DNA of 64,000 bases from the NCBI GenBank assembly GCA_050249955.1, contig JBFWPN010000003.1, positions 186,001 through 250,000 of the forward strand, written 5' to 3'. Below, in pieces: positions 47,972 to 57,289 of the stretch. This DNA comes from CAVVIG01 sp050249955. GTDB taxonomy: Bacteria > Acidobacteriota > Vicinamibacteria > Vicinamibacterales > CAVVIG01. How positions within the stretch are numbered: the first letter of the stretch is position 1; each line of letters starts with the position of its first letter. The position numbers and the translations under genes were made by a program. Under the pieces are notes generated by a model, which made no database searches, was not told the DNA's origin, and worked only from the letters and a program-made list of their open reading frames with translations.

Positions 47972-49455
47972 TGCGGATACTCCGGACCGGCCGGCACCAC
48001 GGTGGTACGCCACCTGCGGCGGTAGCCGGTCTCGACCAGGCCCGCCGCAGCCAGCGCCGCCAGCCCTGCGCCTGCGAGGTGCAGGAGCACCCGGACCGGT
48101 GCGTGGCCGGTGGGCATCAGCAGCAGCCCAATCACGAACGCTGCCGCGGCCACGGCGACGGCCAGGACGGCGTCGAGGCCGTTGACGAAGCCGATGCCTG
48201 CGGTGCGATCCAGCCAGAGCCAGCAGGCGAAGCCGGCGATCGCGGGAAGCCCCCACAGGATGAACGTGGCCAGCTCGAACGAGGGGACGAACCTGGCCAG
48301 CACGACGGCCGCGAGGAAGGCGACCGTGGTGCCAATGGCCTCGGGAGCCGGGCGGCCGAGCGCCCGACCGACCATCGCCGCAGGCACCGCCACGGCACCG
48401 GCGGCGTGCGCGACCAGCAGCAGCACCAGCACGTCCCGAACCTGATCCGAGAGCGGCGCCTCGCCGAGCCACACGGTGACGAGCGGCCCGGCGAAGGCCA
48501 CGAGCAACGCGCTGGCCGGCAGGATGATCAGGGCGACATGACGCGCCGTGGTCCGGACGAGCCCGCGAAGCGCGGCGGCGCCGCCGGCGCGCTCCGTCTG
48601 CACGGCAAACGGGATCATCGCCGAGAAGAGCGAGCCGGCGAGGCTGCGTGGCACCATGGCCGCTCGCGCCCCGAGGTCGTAGACGCCCGAATAGGCGAGG
48701 CCGAACCGCGCACCGATGATGAGCCGGAAGGCGTACTCCGCGAGCGGAGGAACCATGGTGGCGAACTGGACCACGCCCCCGAACCAGAACAGGTCGCGTG
48801 CGGCGTCCCGGTCCCACTCGGGCCGCAGGCGGAGGTCGGGCAGGGTACGGCGGAGCGTGGCCCACGCCAGGCCGAAGGTGAGCACGGATCCGATCGTGTA
48901 GAGCACGAGCAGCGTGTCGAGCGCATCCTGGCCGAGCGCAACGGCACCACCCACAGCCGCGGTGCCCACCGCGAGCCCTGACGTGCGCCACGACTGCAGC
49001 AGCACCATCCGCTGCTGCCCGGCCAGCACCGCCCCGACGGCGAGGGCTGCCAGCGTGACACCGCTGCAGATCGGCAGGATGGCGATGGCGCGCCAGGTAT
49101 CGGCGGCAGCCGGGGACACTACCGACAGCACGGCCAGCACCAGCACCTCGGCGATCGCGGCGCCAGCCACCAGCGCGGTCAGGCTCGTGTTGATGGTGGC
49201 GGGAATCGATGCGTGAGTGTCATGCGCCGCCAGCGAGGCGACCCGTCGTTCGACCGCAGAGGACAGGCCGAAGTCGACCAGTGTCGAGTAGCCGGCCAGC
49301 AGCGTGAGCAGCGACCACTGGCCGTACCGTTCCGCACCCAGGGTCCTGAAGAGCATCGTGGCGAGCGCCACGCCGAACGCAATCGCGGCGATGCGCCCGG
49401 CGAACACCGCCGTGGCGTTGTTGATCAGCGTCCGGTAGCTGCCTACGGCCGGCAA
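47968..49455 (-). CDS. Wzx-like polysaccharide flippase (MOP superfamily)
   Basis: A membrane protein of about 495 residues with twelve or so predicted helices, belonging to the MATE/Wzx-type exporters that flip undecaprenyl-linked repeat units. The beginning TLINNATAVFAGRIAAIAFG and ERYGQWSLLTLLAGYSTLVD with FGLSSAVERRVAS is typical of the O-antigen flippase N-terminus. The start is uncertain: TTG 49455 overlaps the methyltransferase stop by 13 bases and gives the expected length, and no ATG is available nearby. Its stop overlaps the Wzy-like start. Confidence 0.83.
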   Translation of the reverse strand: MPAVGSYRTLINNATAVFAGRIAAIAFGVALATMLFRTLGAERYGQWSLLTLLAGYSTLVDFGLSSAVERRVASLAAHDTHASIPATINTSLTALVAGAAIAEVLVLAVLSVVSPAAADTWRAIAILPICSGVTLAALAVGAVLAGQQRMVLLQSWRTSGLAVGTAAVGGAVALGQDALDTLLVLYTIGSVLTFGLAWATLRRTLPDLRLRPEWDRDAARDLFWFGGVVQFATMVPPLAEYAFRLIIGARFGLAYSGVYDLGARAAMVPRSLAGSLFSAMIPFAVQTERAGGAAALRGLVRTTARHVALIILPASALLVAFAGPLVTVWLGEAPLSDQVRDVLVLLLVAHAAGAVAVPAAMVGRALGRPAPEAIGTTVAFLAAVVLARFVPSFELATFILWGLPAIAGFACWLWLDRTAGIGFVNGLDAVLAVAVAAAAFVIGLLLMPTGHAPVRVLLHLAGAGLAALAAAGLVETGYRRRWRTTVVPAGPEYPQ

Positions 49456-50351
49456 AAGATCGCCTCGACGCCCACGCCGCTGCCGGTCGTGTCGAGCAGC
49501 CAGTTGCAGGCACGCTCCACCGCGAGCACCACCGGGTTGACGTCCCATGTGGCCGCAGGTCCGGGCGTGCCCTGGACCTCGGCAGGCTGGCCGCCCTCCG
49601 GCGTCCTGGCGCGCCGACGCGCACCGATCCGATCGAGCACCACGACGAAGTCCCGCCCGAGCCCGAACGAACTGGCGGACTGCAGCGTCATGCCACGCTG
49701 CTCGAACAGCGCGCGCAGCGACGCCGCGTTCCAGTACGTGAAGTGATCCTCGCAGACCATCGACCACGTCCAGCCGAAGGCGTGCCGCACCAGGCTGTCG
49801 TAGTTCAGCGTGGTCACGACCAGCGTACCGCCGGGGGCCAGCAGCCGTACCAGCCGGTCACTGAACGGTCCGGGGTCGGGCGTGTGCTCGAGCACGTCCC
49901 AGCTGGTCACGAGGTCGAACTGCCCCCACGGCAGGTCGTCGATCTCCTCGAGCACACCAACGGCCACCTCCGCGCCGCGCGCGCGCGCAGCCGCCGCGGC
50001 CGGCGGGTTGAGCTCAATCCCGAAGGGTCGCCATCCCCGACTGGCCGCCAGCTCGAGGAACTGTCCGTCGGCACAGCCCACGTCGCAGAGGCGGTTGCGG
50101 CCGGGCTGCGGCCTCGGCAGGCGCGCCAGCCGACCTTCGTACAGCACGCGCTTTCGTCCGGCCATCGCGCCGAAGTGCTCGGCCAGGTCGTACTCGCCGA
50201 CGTACTTCTGGCGGACCCGTTCACGGGGCGGTGGACTCACGTAGACGAGCGTGCAGGCACCGCACCGGTGGAACCGCAGGTCCTGGGTCTCGCCGAGGAA
50301 GCGCGCGCGCGTCGACCCGCAGGCCGGGCACTGGACGGTCGTCTCCACCAT
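49443..50351 (-). CDS. Class I SAM methyltransferase with N-terminal zinc ribbon
   Basis: A 302-residue protein. Residues 1-45 contain a four-Cys zinc ribbon (CPACGSTRARF then FHRCGACTLVYVS). The methyltransferase part follows with the SAM motif LCDVGCADGQFLELAA, an acidic IELNP, TSWDVLEHTPDP and LAPGGTLVVTT. This architecture is common for sugar or glycan methyltransferases of polysaccharide clusters; the acceptor is not readable. The ATG directly follows the stop of the upstream glycosyltransferase (TGAATG), so the genes are coupled. Confidence 0.9.
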   Translation of the reverse strand: MVETTVQCPACGSTRARFLGETQDLRFHRCGACTLVYVSPPPRERVRQKYVGEYDLAEHFGAMAGRKRVLYEGRLARLPRPQPGRNRLCDVGCADGQFLELAASRGWRPFGIELNPPAAAAARARGAEVAVGVLEEIDDLPWGQFDLVTSWDVLEHTPDPGPFSDRLVRLLAPGGTLVVTTLNYDSLVRHAFGWTWSMVCEDHFTYWNAASLRALFEQRGMTLQSASSFGLGRDFVVVLDRIGARRRARTPEGGQPAEVQGTPGPAATWDVNPVVLAVERACNWLLDTTGSGVGVEAIFCRP

Positions 50352-51446
50352 TCAGGCCGCCCTGTCCTCGACGCCGGCCGCACGGGCGAGCAGCGACGCC
50401 ACCCGCGGGCCCCAGTGCTGCAGCGACCAGTGGTCCCGCACGATCCGTCGGCCTGCCTCGCCGAACGCCCTGCGCATGTCCGGGTCGCGGACGAGCTGGC
50501 GCAACGCAGCGAGCCACTCCTCGTCCGTCCGGCAGAGGAAGCCGTTCTCGCCGTGGGCCACGATGCGGGCATTCACGCCAACGGGCGAGGCCACGGCCGG
50601 CACGCCGCAGGCCAGGTACTCGATCAGCTTGAAGCCGCACTTGCCGCGCGACCACGGATCGTCGCGCAGCGGCATGATGCCGACATCGAAGTTCCTGACC
50701 TCGGCCGTCTCCGTCTCCTCACTCCAGGCTCGGTGCTCGACGCCGGCCAGCCGCATGGCCGCCGGCCCGGCCCCCACGAGGCGGAGCACGGATCGCTCCT
50801 CGGCCGTGATGCGTTCCCAGAGCGACGCCCGGTCGGCCACGTACTGCGCGGTGGACGGCGAGCCGATCCACCCGATCACCGGCCGCGTCACGGGCTCGCG
50901 CCCGGCCCCGGGCGAGAACACCTCGGTGTCCACCACGGTGGGCACGATCTCGACCGTACGATTGAACCGGCGCGCGTAGTCCGCCAGGTACTCGTTGCCG
51001 GCCGTGACGAGCGTCGCCCCGGCAATCACCTGCCCGATCTTGTTCGAGAACAGCGTCCGCACCACGGGGTTGCTGTGCTGGTCGTACTGGTGGAACGTCG
51101 CATCGTCGAAGTCGTAGACGTACGGCACACCAAGGCGGGCGAGGGCACGCTCGAAGAACGGCGGGAGGTACGGCAGCGCTTCCATGTAGATGACGACGAG
51201 CGATGCCTGGCGGACGTCGGCGAGCGACAGGAGCCGGCCGGTGATGCCGCGAATGGCCTCGAACGTCCCGCGGCGGCCGCGCACGAGGCGCTGTTCGAGG
51301 TACCGGTCGCCGAGCAGCGGCCGGACTTCCACCTCGAGGCCTGCCGCCTGGAAGAAGGGCAGGTACTGCAGGACCCTGAAGCGGGTGGCTGCCGCGCGCC
51401 GGCCATACTTCGTCAGCAGCAGGACACGGGCCTGTCCGCTGACCAT
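50352..51446 (-). CDS. Glycosyltransferase family 4 (GT-B)
   Basis: A 364-residue GT-B enzyme. The N-terminal half starts VLLLTKYGRRAAATRFRVLQ, and the C-terminal half has GWIGSPSTAQYV and the donor-site segment KCGFKLIEYLACGVPAVASP, with the family's Glu pair partly conserved. It adds a sugar to the growing lipid-linked repeat unit at the cytoplasmic face. Start ATG 51446 is preferred; an upstream in-frame codon at 51461 would add five residues. It is the first gene of a coupled run (GT, methyltransferase, Wzx, Wzy, AsnB) and is divergent from another GT4 gene. Confidence 0.9.
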   Translation of the reverse strand: MVSGQARVLLLTKYGRRAAATRFRVLQYLPFFQAAGLEVEVRPLLGDRYLEQRLVRGRRGTFEAIRGITGRLLSLADVRQASLVVIYMEALPYLPPFFERALARLGVPYVYDFDDATFHQYDQHSNPVVRTLFSNKIGQVIAGATLVTAGNEYLADYARRFNRTVEIVPTVVDTEVFSPGAGREPVTRPVIGWIGSPSTAQYVADRASLWERITAEERSVLRLVGAGPAAMRLAGVEHRAWSEETETAEVRNFDVGIMPLRDDPWSRGKCGFKLIEYLACGVPAVASPVGVNARIVAHGENGFLCRTDEEWLAALRQLVRDPDMRRAFGEAGRRIVRDHWSLQHWGPRVASLLARAAGVEDRAA

Positions 51447-51511
51447 GGGTGACTGACGCATCGGGCAGGATCTTACTATGTGCCCTCGCGCGCGTACATG
51501 GGGCGCAGCCC

Positions 51512-51517
51512 TACAAT
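51512..51517 (+). promoter_or_regulatory. Candidate -10 element (TACAAT)
   Basis: TACAAT ends 9 bases before GTG 51527 of the plus-strand glycosyltransferase. It supports GTG 51527 over the longer frame opening at 51449. Confidence 0.45.
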
Positions 51518-51526
51518 TGGACCATC

Positions 51527-52711
51527 GTGAAGGTGCTCCGCGTGATCGCTCGCCTGAATGTCGGTGGACCCGCGCGTCACGTCGCGCTCCTGAATGCGGG
51601 CCTGCAGGCGCGCGGACACCAGACCCTGCTGGTGTACGGAGCGCTCGACACGGGCGAGGCCTCGCTGGAATCCATGGCGGTCGAGAGCGGCATCCCGCTC
51701 AGGCGCGAGGAACACCTCGGCCGCGCCATTGACGCCACGAGCGACGTCCGCGCCTTCCTGGCCATCCTCGGCACCATCTTCCGCGAGCAGCCGGATGTCA
51801 TCCATACGCACACGGCCAAGGCCGGTGCGCTGGGCCGCGCCGCTGCGCTCGTCTACAACGCCACGCGCCGGCGCCGGCAACGCGCGCTGGTCGTGCACAC
51901 GTTCCACGGCCACGTGTTCGAGGGCTACTTCTCTCCGGCCATGAACCGCCTGGTCCGCCTGGGTGAGCGCTGGCTCGCCCGGGCCGCCGACACCATCGTC
52001 ACCATCTCGCCGCGTCAGCGCGACGACATCGTGCACCGCTTCGGGGTGGCCGCGGACGATCGGACTGTGGTGGTGCCGCTGGGGCTCGACCTCGACTCCC
52101 TGCTCGGCCTGCCCGAAGGAGCCGATGCCGGGCGCGCCGCGTTCGGCTTCGCCAGCGACGACATCGTGGTCGGCTTCTCGGGTCGGATGGTGCCCGTGAA
52201 AGACCTTGGTACGGCAATGGCCGCCTTCGGAGCAGCGGTCACGCGCCAACCACGCCTCCGCCTGCTGCTGGCCGGGGATGGGCCCGGACGCGCGATGCTG
52301 GAGAAGCAGGCCGCCACCCTCGGCGTTGCCGACCGCGTGCGCTTCCTCGGCTGGGTGTCGGATCTTCCCGCCTTCTACCGCATGCTGGACGTGTTCCTGC
52401 TGTCGTCGTTGAACGAGGGGACCCCGGTGTCGGCCATCGAGGCAATGGCCGCTGCGCGCCCGGTGGTGGCCACCGCCGTCGGCGGCGTACCGGACGTCGT
52501 CGAGCACGGGCGGACCGGCATCCTCGTTCCGGCACAGGACACCGGCGCCATGGCCGGAGCCCTCGTCGAGCTCGCGGCCGCGGGCGACCGCCGCCTGGCG
52601 CTGGGTCGCGAGGGGCGGCGGCGCGCGCGCGAGCGCTACTCGCACCTGCGGCTCGTGGACGACGTGGAACGGTTGTATCGGGATGGGCTGGCGTCGAAGC
52701 GCGGAAGGTAA
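51527..52711 (+). CDS. Glycosyltransferase family 4 (GT-B)
   Basis: A 394-residue GT4 enzyme. The N-terminal MKVLRVIARLNVGGPARHV-type start (GTG initiation) has the Gly-rich acceptor-side loop, followed by IHTHTAKAGALGR and TFHGHVFEGYF. The C-terminal Rossmann half has VGFSGRMVPVKD and the donor-binding EGTPVSAIE with its E-x7-E pair. Likely a retaining transferase with a nucleotide-sugar donor, acting on the repeat unit. It stands alone on the plus strand between minus-strand glycan genes and ends at a bidirectional hairpin. Confidence 0.92.
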   Translation: MKVLRVIARLNVGGPARHVALLNAGLQARGHQTLLVYGALDTGEASLESMAVESGIPLRREEHLGRAIDATSDVRAFLAILGTIFREQPDVIHTHTAKAGALGRAAALVYNATRRRRQRALVVHTFHGHVFEGYFSPAMNRLVRLGERWLARAADTIVTISPRQRDDIVHRFGVAADDRTVVVPLGLDLDSLLGLPEGADAGRAAFGFASDDIVVGFSGRMVPVKDLGTAMAAFGAAVTRQPRLRLLLAGDGPGRAMLEKQAATLGVADRVRFLGWVSDLPAFYRMLDVFLLSSLNEGTPVSAIEAMAAARPVVATAVGGVPDVVEHGRTGILVPAQDTGAMAGALVELAAAGDRRLALGREGRRRARERYSHLRLVDDVERLYRDGLASKRGR

Positions 52712-52738
52712 GGGGACCGCGTCGACCGCGGCCCCCTT
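52710..52738. terminator. Bidirectional hairpin between convergent genes
   Basis: AAGGGGACCGCG (52710-52721) pairs with CGCGGCCCCCTT (52727-52738) with a single A-C mismatch and a 5-base loop. It begins in the stop codon of the GT4 gene and lies before the end of the large secreted protein gene. Confidence 0.65.
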
Positions 52739-52746
52739 CCGGCCTG

Positions 52747-55700
52747 CTACGGGGTGATGACGATCGGTGTGAGTACCTGCATCTTGTCGTAGGCGGCTGT
52801 CGACCCGGCACTGCGCACCTGGACCTGCACGCTGTAGGTGCCTGCCAGCGACGGCAACCACGCAAAGGTGTCCGAGGCGCTCCAAGGCTGCATCACCGTC
52901 GTGGTCACGCCGTTCGAGACGACGAACTGGTAGGTGTAGGGACCGGTGCCGCCGCTGGTCCTGGCGGTGAACACCGTCGGCTCACCGGCGGGCATGACGG
53001 ACCGCGGCGACATCGTGAGCGTGGGTGTTGCAAGCGCGGTCTGGGTACCCACCGTGATGCCGCTGATGGTCTTGTAGGTGTCGTAGTTCTTGGTCGACCC
53101 GGCGTTCTTCACCCATACCTGGATCTGGTACTTCTTGGCCACAGGCGGCACCCAGGTCCAGGTGCTGTTCGTCGTCCAGGCCTGGCCAACGCTCCACCGC
53201 ACCCCGTCGTGCACGTAGTACTGATACAGGTAGGGGCCGGTCCCGCCGCGCGTCACCATGCTCACCACCACCGGCGTCTTCGCCGGGATGGTTCCCGAGC
53301 GATCGAGCGACATGGTGGTCGAGATCGCGGCTGGCGCTGAGACGGTGAAGGGCGCGCTGGTCATCACGTCGTCGAAGCTGCTGGTCGACGCGCCGTCCTT
53401 CAGCCACGCCTTCATCGTGTAGGTACCGGGCGCCGTCGGCAGCCAGTTCATCGAGTCCGACGGCATCATGTCCGAGAGCATGCGCCAGCTCGTGCCGTCG
53501 TGTACCGCGAAGGCGTACTTGTGCGGGCGCGTGCCTCCGGCGGATACGGCGGTCCAGGTGATCGGCGTTCCCGCGGGCACCGGCGAGGCGAGACTCGGCG
53601 TCAGCGCCGTCAGCTCGGCCTGTGCGGGGCGGTCGACGAGGAAGCTGGGCACGTCGCGATACGCATCGCGAGTGGTCTTCGACCCATAGTTCCTGAGCCA
53701 GACCTGCACGCCGTAGTTGCCGGCCCTGGTCGGCGTCCAGGTCCAGGTCGCGCTCGTGCTCCAGTCGCGCTCCACTGTCCAGCGGGCGCCATCGAAGACC
53801 AGGAACTTGTAGGTGTACGGGGCCTTGCCGCCGTCTGCCTGCACCGTCCAGGTCACCGGCGTCCCGGCGGTGCCGCTGCTGGCACTCGGCACGACGCAGC
53901 TGATCGTCGCCACCGTCGGTCTCGCAATGCTGACCGCTGCTCCGGCCCACGCGTCGTAGGTCGAGGATGACGACCCTGCATTGCGGACCCACACCTGCAC
54001 CTTGTAGGCACCACCCTTCGGGGGGCACCAGGTCCACGTCGAGGAGGCACTCCAGCTCTGGCCGACGGTCCAGGCCTTCCCGTCATAGACGTAGAACTGA
54101 TAGGTGTAGGGGCCTGTCCCGCCGGACACGCTGGCCGAGAACGTCACCATCTTGCCGACCGTGCTGCTGAGCGACGTGGGGGTGATGGACACAGCCATGG
54201 CCGCCAGGGCCGTCGTGGAGACCAGCACCTGGTTGCTCGCTGCGCTCTGCCCGTTGGCGTTCACGGCCCGCAACTGCACGGCGTAGGTGGTGCCGGGCGT
54301 CAGGCCCGCGACGACGATCGGCGTGGAGGTGGAGGCCGGGCTCCTCGGGGTCCACGACGCGCCGCCATCGACGGTGTACTCGTAGTTGGTGACCGGCGAC
54401 TGACCCGGTGCCCCGGGCACGAACGCGATCGACAGCGACGATGCGGTCTGGGTGACCGTGGTCACGGTCGGGGGCGACGGCAGCATCTGTGCCGCGCCGT
54501 TGCGCACGAGCCCGTAGATGTACGGACGGGTCGTGGTGCTGGTGGCCACCTCGCCGGCGATGGCGATGCCGTAGGTGGTCCAGTTCTGTGCGTTCGTCAG
54601 GCCGGCGACCGGGGACCCCGCCAGGTTGCCCGATGACTTGGGCACGATGAACCCTGGTGTCTGCTCGTTGTAGAAGACCTGGAAGTCGTCACCCGCCACC
54701 TGGTCGTAGTTGTAGACGAACACCGCGTCACGCTTGATGAGGTTCGCCGACCCGAACTGCAGCCAGTAGTTCATGTAGATGTTGTACTGGGACACGCCTG
54801 GGCCGACGCTGCCGTTCACCTGCGCGAACTTCACGTTGTTGATGATGGTCTGCTTCGGCGGCATGTTCGGCCCGTACGGGTAGCTGCCGGGCGCGCCGAT
54901 GGTGACCACCACGATGTTGTTCGAGTTGCGGAGGTACGAGTTCTCGATGAGCGTCGACCCCTTCGTGAAGTAGGGCGCCATGATCCCGTCGCGCATGTTC
55001 TGGATGTCGGCGTTCCGGATCACGGTGTCGTGCATCATGTAGTCGCTGAACCAGATGCCCCGCAGGAACTCGTTCGAGTTCGAGAGCACGCCCTTCCTGC
55101 CGCGCGCCACGTACCCGTCGAACGTGATCTTGCTCGCGGGGTAGCCGTAGGTGCCGTAGAGGGTGAAGTGCCAGGTCCGGAAGTCCTTGATGGTGCTGCC
55201 CGGGTTCGTGAAGGGCACATATGCATCGCTGCCGACCCACCAGAAGCCCAGGCCGATCTCCATGGCGCCGTAGACCTCGTTCCTGGCGAACTCCAGCAGC
55301 GGCAGCGCGTTGCCGTTGCGGTTCGTGCACTGCGTATGGGGATCGGCGCCGGGGAAGTTCGGCACGCAGATGTTGCCCAGGTACACGTGGTAGTACTGGA
55401 TGCCGTGCGAGCCCTCGACCATGTTGCCGCGCACGTTCGCGATGACATTGTCGGTGACCCGGTTGTTCGGCCCGCGGAACCACATCCCGTTGCCGCCCTC
55501 GGCCTGCTCGCGCGTCCCCTCGCCCCGCACCTTCACGATGAAGTTCGCGGTGAACTCGTTGAAGCTCTCGCTGCCGTCCTCCGTGCCGATGCCCCAGCCG
55601 CCGGCGTTGTGCACCACGTTGTGCTTGATCAGGCCGTAGTGACTGGCGTGGACCACCATCGCCCACTTGCGGCGGTTGATCGACGCGTCGTCATCCACCA

Positions 55701-56874
55701 CGTTTCCCTGCAGGATGAACTGGTAGCCGCTCGCGCTCGGCGTGGTCGATCCGAGCACGTGGTGCATGTGGAGCGGGTACCGCCCGATGTGGTTGGTGCC
55801 CATGTGGACGACGTTGCCCTGGGAGTCGAACGTGGTCGAGTCGATCGGATCCACCGTGGCGCGTCCCAGGTTGCGGAACGACGCGTGCTGGATGCTGACC
55901 TCCGTCCGCTCGGTCATCAGGACGTGGCCACGCGTGCCGAGTGGGTTCTCGGAGCGGACGACGATGTTGCGGGTGAGATTGCCGACGTGCGGCAGGAACT
56001 CGAGCACGTCGTTGCCGTCGCGTGCGCCCGGATGCGCGTAGAGGATCGCGGAGGCGAGATAGACCGTCAGGCCGTCCGACGACACGGACGACACGACCGG
56101 GTTCTCGCCCTCGAACACGTACGAGGACGCCGTGGCGCTCGGCACGTGCTTGGAGTCGGGCAGGACCAGGCGGTCGCCCGCGCGCCAGCCGCTCACCGGC
56201 GACTCGAGCGTCAGCGAGAGGTCGCCCGGCTTCGGCTCGGTGGCAAGCCGGACGAACGCCGTCCGCACGGCACCGAACATGGTGATCCGCGCATCGATCC
56301 CCAGCACGCCCGTGCCGAACTGGCGCGGGTCGAAGGTGCCGACGCCGTCGTTGGTCAGGTCCAGCGCCTTGTTGGCAACGACCAGTTCCGCGAGCACGGT
56401 CGGGAGCACAGGAGAGGCCTGCGTGCCGACCTCGAGCCCGCCCTGGGGGAAGAGTTGCAGCGTGCCGACGGTGAGCTTCGTGTTCACGTCGGGCCTGAAG
56501 CGGAGGAGACCGGTGGCCTCGACGCCGATCACGCCGGCGACTGCCGACGTGCCGTCCACGGTCACGGTCGTGCCGCCGGTGATGGCGACGATATCCGCGG
56601 CGGTGGGCACGCGTCCGAGGTTCCAGGTTGCACTGTTCGACCACGCCCCGCTCTGGGTGCTCCGGATCGTGGGCTGCGCGGCGAAGTTCGGCACGATGTC
56701 GTGCATCGTGGTGCAGTTGAACTGATCGCAGGTGGCGGCGCTGGCAGTCCTGGGCGAACCAAGGAGCATCAACGCGCCGAGCGCCACGACCGTCACGAAC
56801 GCCGGGATCGGCGACTGCGCGAACGGGCGGGCGGGCCGGGTGTGTGACGTGCGGGTATGAAGGGCGTGCAGCAT
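52747..56874 (-). CDS. Large secreted G8/beta-helix protein with FN3 and five YDAW-type domains
   Basis: A 1375-residue exported protein with a long signal peptide (about 1-47). Residues about 70-170 match a G8 domain (SATWNLGRVPTAADIV, ITGGTTVTVDG). Residues about 170-780 are a right-handed beta-helix region with CEMIP-like landmarks (FRNLGRATVDP, GRYPLHMHHVLG, HNVVHNAGGWGIG). An FN3 domain follows at about 800-890. Five ~95-residue repeats (about 890-1375; DNA 52747-54215) have the pattern YQFYVYDG..W..W....YxVQVWVRNAGS...YDAW. The same repeat type occurs three times in the FG-GAP protein at 42161. It could bind or cleave a polysaccharide at the cell surface; no catalytic residue is assigned. 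Signal-peptide choice fixes ATG 56874. Confidence 0.82.
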   Translation of the reverse strand: MLHALHTRTSHTRPARPFAQSPIPAFVTVVALGALMLLGSPRTASAATCDQFNCTTMHDIVPNFAAQPTIRSTQSGAWSNSATWNLGRVPTAADIVAITGGTTVTVDGTSAVAGVIGVEATGLLRFRPDVNTKLTVGTLQLFPQGGLEVGTQASPVLPTVLAELVVANKALDLTNDGVGTFDPRQFGTGVLGIDARITMFGAVRTAFVRLATEPKPGDLSLTLESPVSGWRAGDRLVLPDSKHVPSATASSYVFEGENPVVSSVSSDGLTVYLASAILYAHPGARDGNDVLEFLPHVGNLTRNIVVRSENPLGTRGHVLMTERTEVSIQHASFRNLGRATVDPIDSTTFDSQGNVVHMGTNHIGRYPLHMHHVLGSTTPSASGYQFILQGNVVDDDASINRRKWAMVVHASHYGLIKHNVVHNAGGWGIGTEDGSESFNEFTANFIVKVRGEGTREQAEGGNGMWFRGPNNRVTDNVIANVRGNMVEGSHGIQYYHVYLGNICVPNFPGADPHTQCTNRNGNALPLLEFARNEVYGAMEIGLGFWWVGSDAYVPFTNPGSTIKDFRTWHFTLYGTYGYPASKITFDGYVARGRKGVLSNSNEFLRGIWFSDYMMHDTVIRNADIQNMRDGIMAPYFTKGSTLIENSYLRNSNNIVVVTIGAPGSYPYGPNMPPKQTIINNVKFAQVNGSVGPGVSQYNIYMNYWLQFGSANLIKRDAVFVYNYDQVAGDDFQVFYNEQTPGFIVPKSSGNLAGSPVAGLTNAQNWTTYGIAIAGEVATSTTTRPYIYGLVRNGAAQMLPSPPTVTTVTQTASSLSIAFVPGAPGQSPVTNYEYTVDGGASWTPRSPASTSTPIVVAGLTPGTTYAVQLRAVNANGQSAASNQVLVSTTALAAMAVSITPTSLSSTVGKMVTFSASVSGGTGPYTYQFYVYDGKAWTVGQSWSASSTWTWCPPKGGAYKVQVWVRNAGSSSSTYDAWAGAAVSIARPTVATISCVVPSASSGTAGTPVTWTVQADGGKAPYTYKFLVFDGARWTVERDWSTSATWTWTPTRAGNYGVQVWLRNYGSKTTRDAYRDVPSFLVDRPAQAELTALTPSLASPVPAGTPITWTAVSAGGTRPHKYAFAVHDGTSWRMLSDMMPSDSMNWLPTAPGTYTMKAWLKDGASTSSFDDVMTSAPFTVSAPAAISTTMSLDRSGTIPAKTPVVVSMVTRGGTGPYLYQYYVHDGVRWSVGQAWTTNSTWTWVPPVAKKYQIQVWVKNAGSTKNYDTYKTISGITVGTQTALATPTLTMSPRSVMPAGEPTVFTARTSGGTGPYTYQFVVSNGVTTTVMQPWSASDTFAWLPSLAGTYSVQVQVRSAGSTAAYDKMQVLTPIVITP

Positions 56875-57017
56875 GATGGCTCTCTCATGAATCCATCCAT
56901 CCGCGATCACCAGGCGTGGTCGGGTGGATGCGTGACCACCCTCAGTGCAGGAACCACGCCGCACGCGGGGGCCTGCGCCGGGTGCCTGCACGACCGATGT
57001 CGCTGAACTGCGCGCAT

Positions 57018-57034
57018 GTGCCCGTTCCGGGCAC
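57018..57034. promoter_or_regulatory. Perfect inverted repeat upstream of the G8 protein gene
   Basis: GTGCCCG-TTC-CGGGCAC, a 7-bp stem with a 3-base loop about 145 bases before the start codon, in an otherwise gene-free region. It may be an operator or a leader hairpin. A lower-GC stretch (about 57040-57070) precedes it on the transcribed minus strand. Confidence 0.35.
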
Positions 57035-57272
57035 GGAACCCATGCAAATCTTTGTGAACGTTGGAATAGAACCGGACTGCCGGACGGCGATTTGGCAGGG
57101 GGACGAGGCGGGGCGATCAGCGCACGGCGGTGCCTGCCGACGTTCGGACTAGTGCTTTCGTGGGAGGCACGCACACGAACGGGGGCTCGGAAACCGGCAG
57201 GACGATCACGAAACCGTCATCGGGTTTACAAAGCGCGCCCGGCCGGTCGGGGGCGTGTGGCGGAAGGGACGA

Positions 57273-57289
57273 CCGCGCGGATCGCGCGG
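57273..57289. terminator. Hairpin after nucleotide-sugar dehydrogenase
   Basis: CCGCGCG (57273-57279) pairs perfectly with CGCGCGG (57283-57289) around GAT, 6 bases beyond the stop codon of the minus-strand dehydrogenase gene. Confidence 0.55.

Noticed and set aside
42161..57000. PEP-CTERM/exosortase-type sorting of the two large exoproteins
   Set aside because: Neither C-terminus (ADGEAAAGLQ; VLTPIVITP) has a PEP motif, membrane helix and basic tail, and no exosortase gene is visible.
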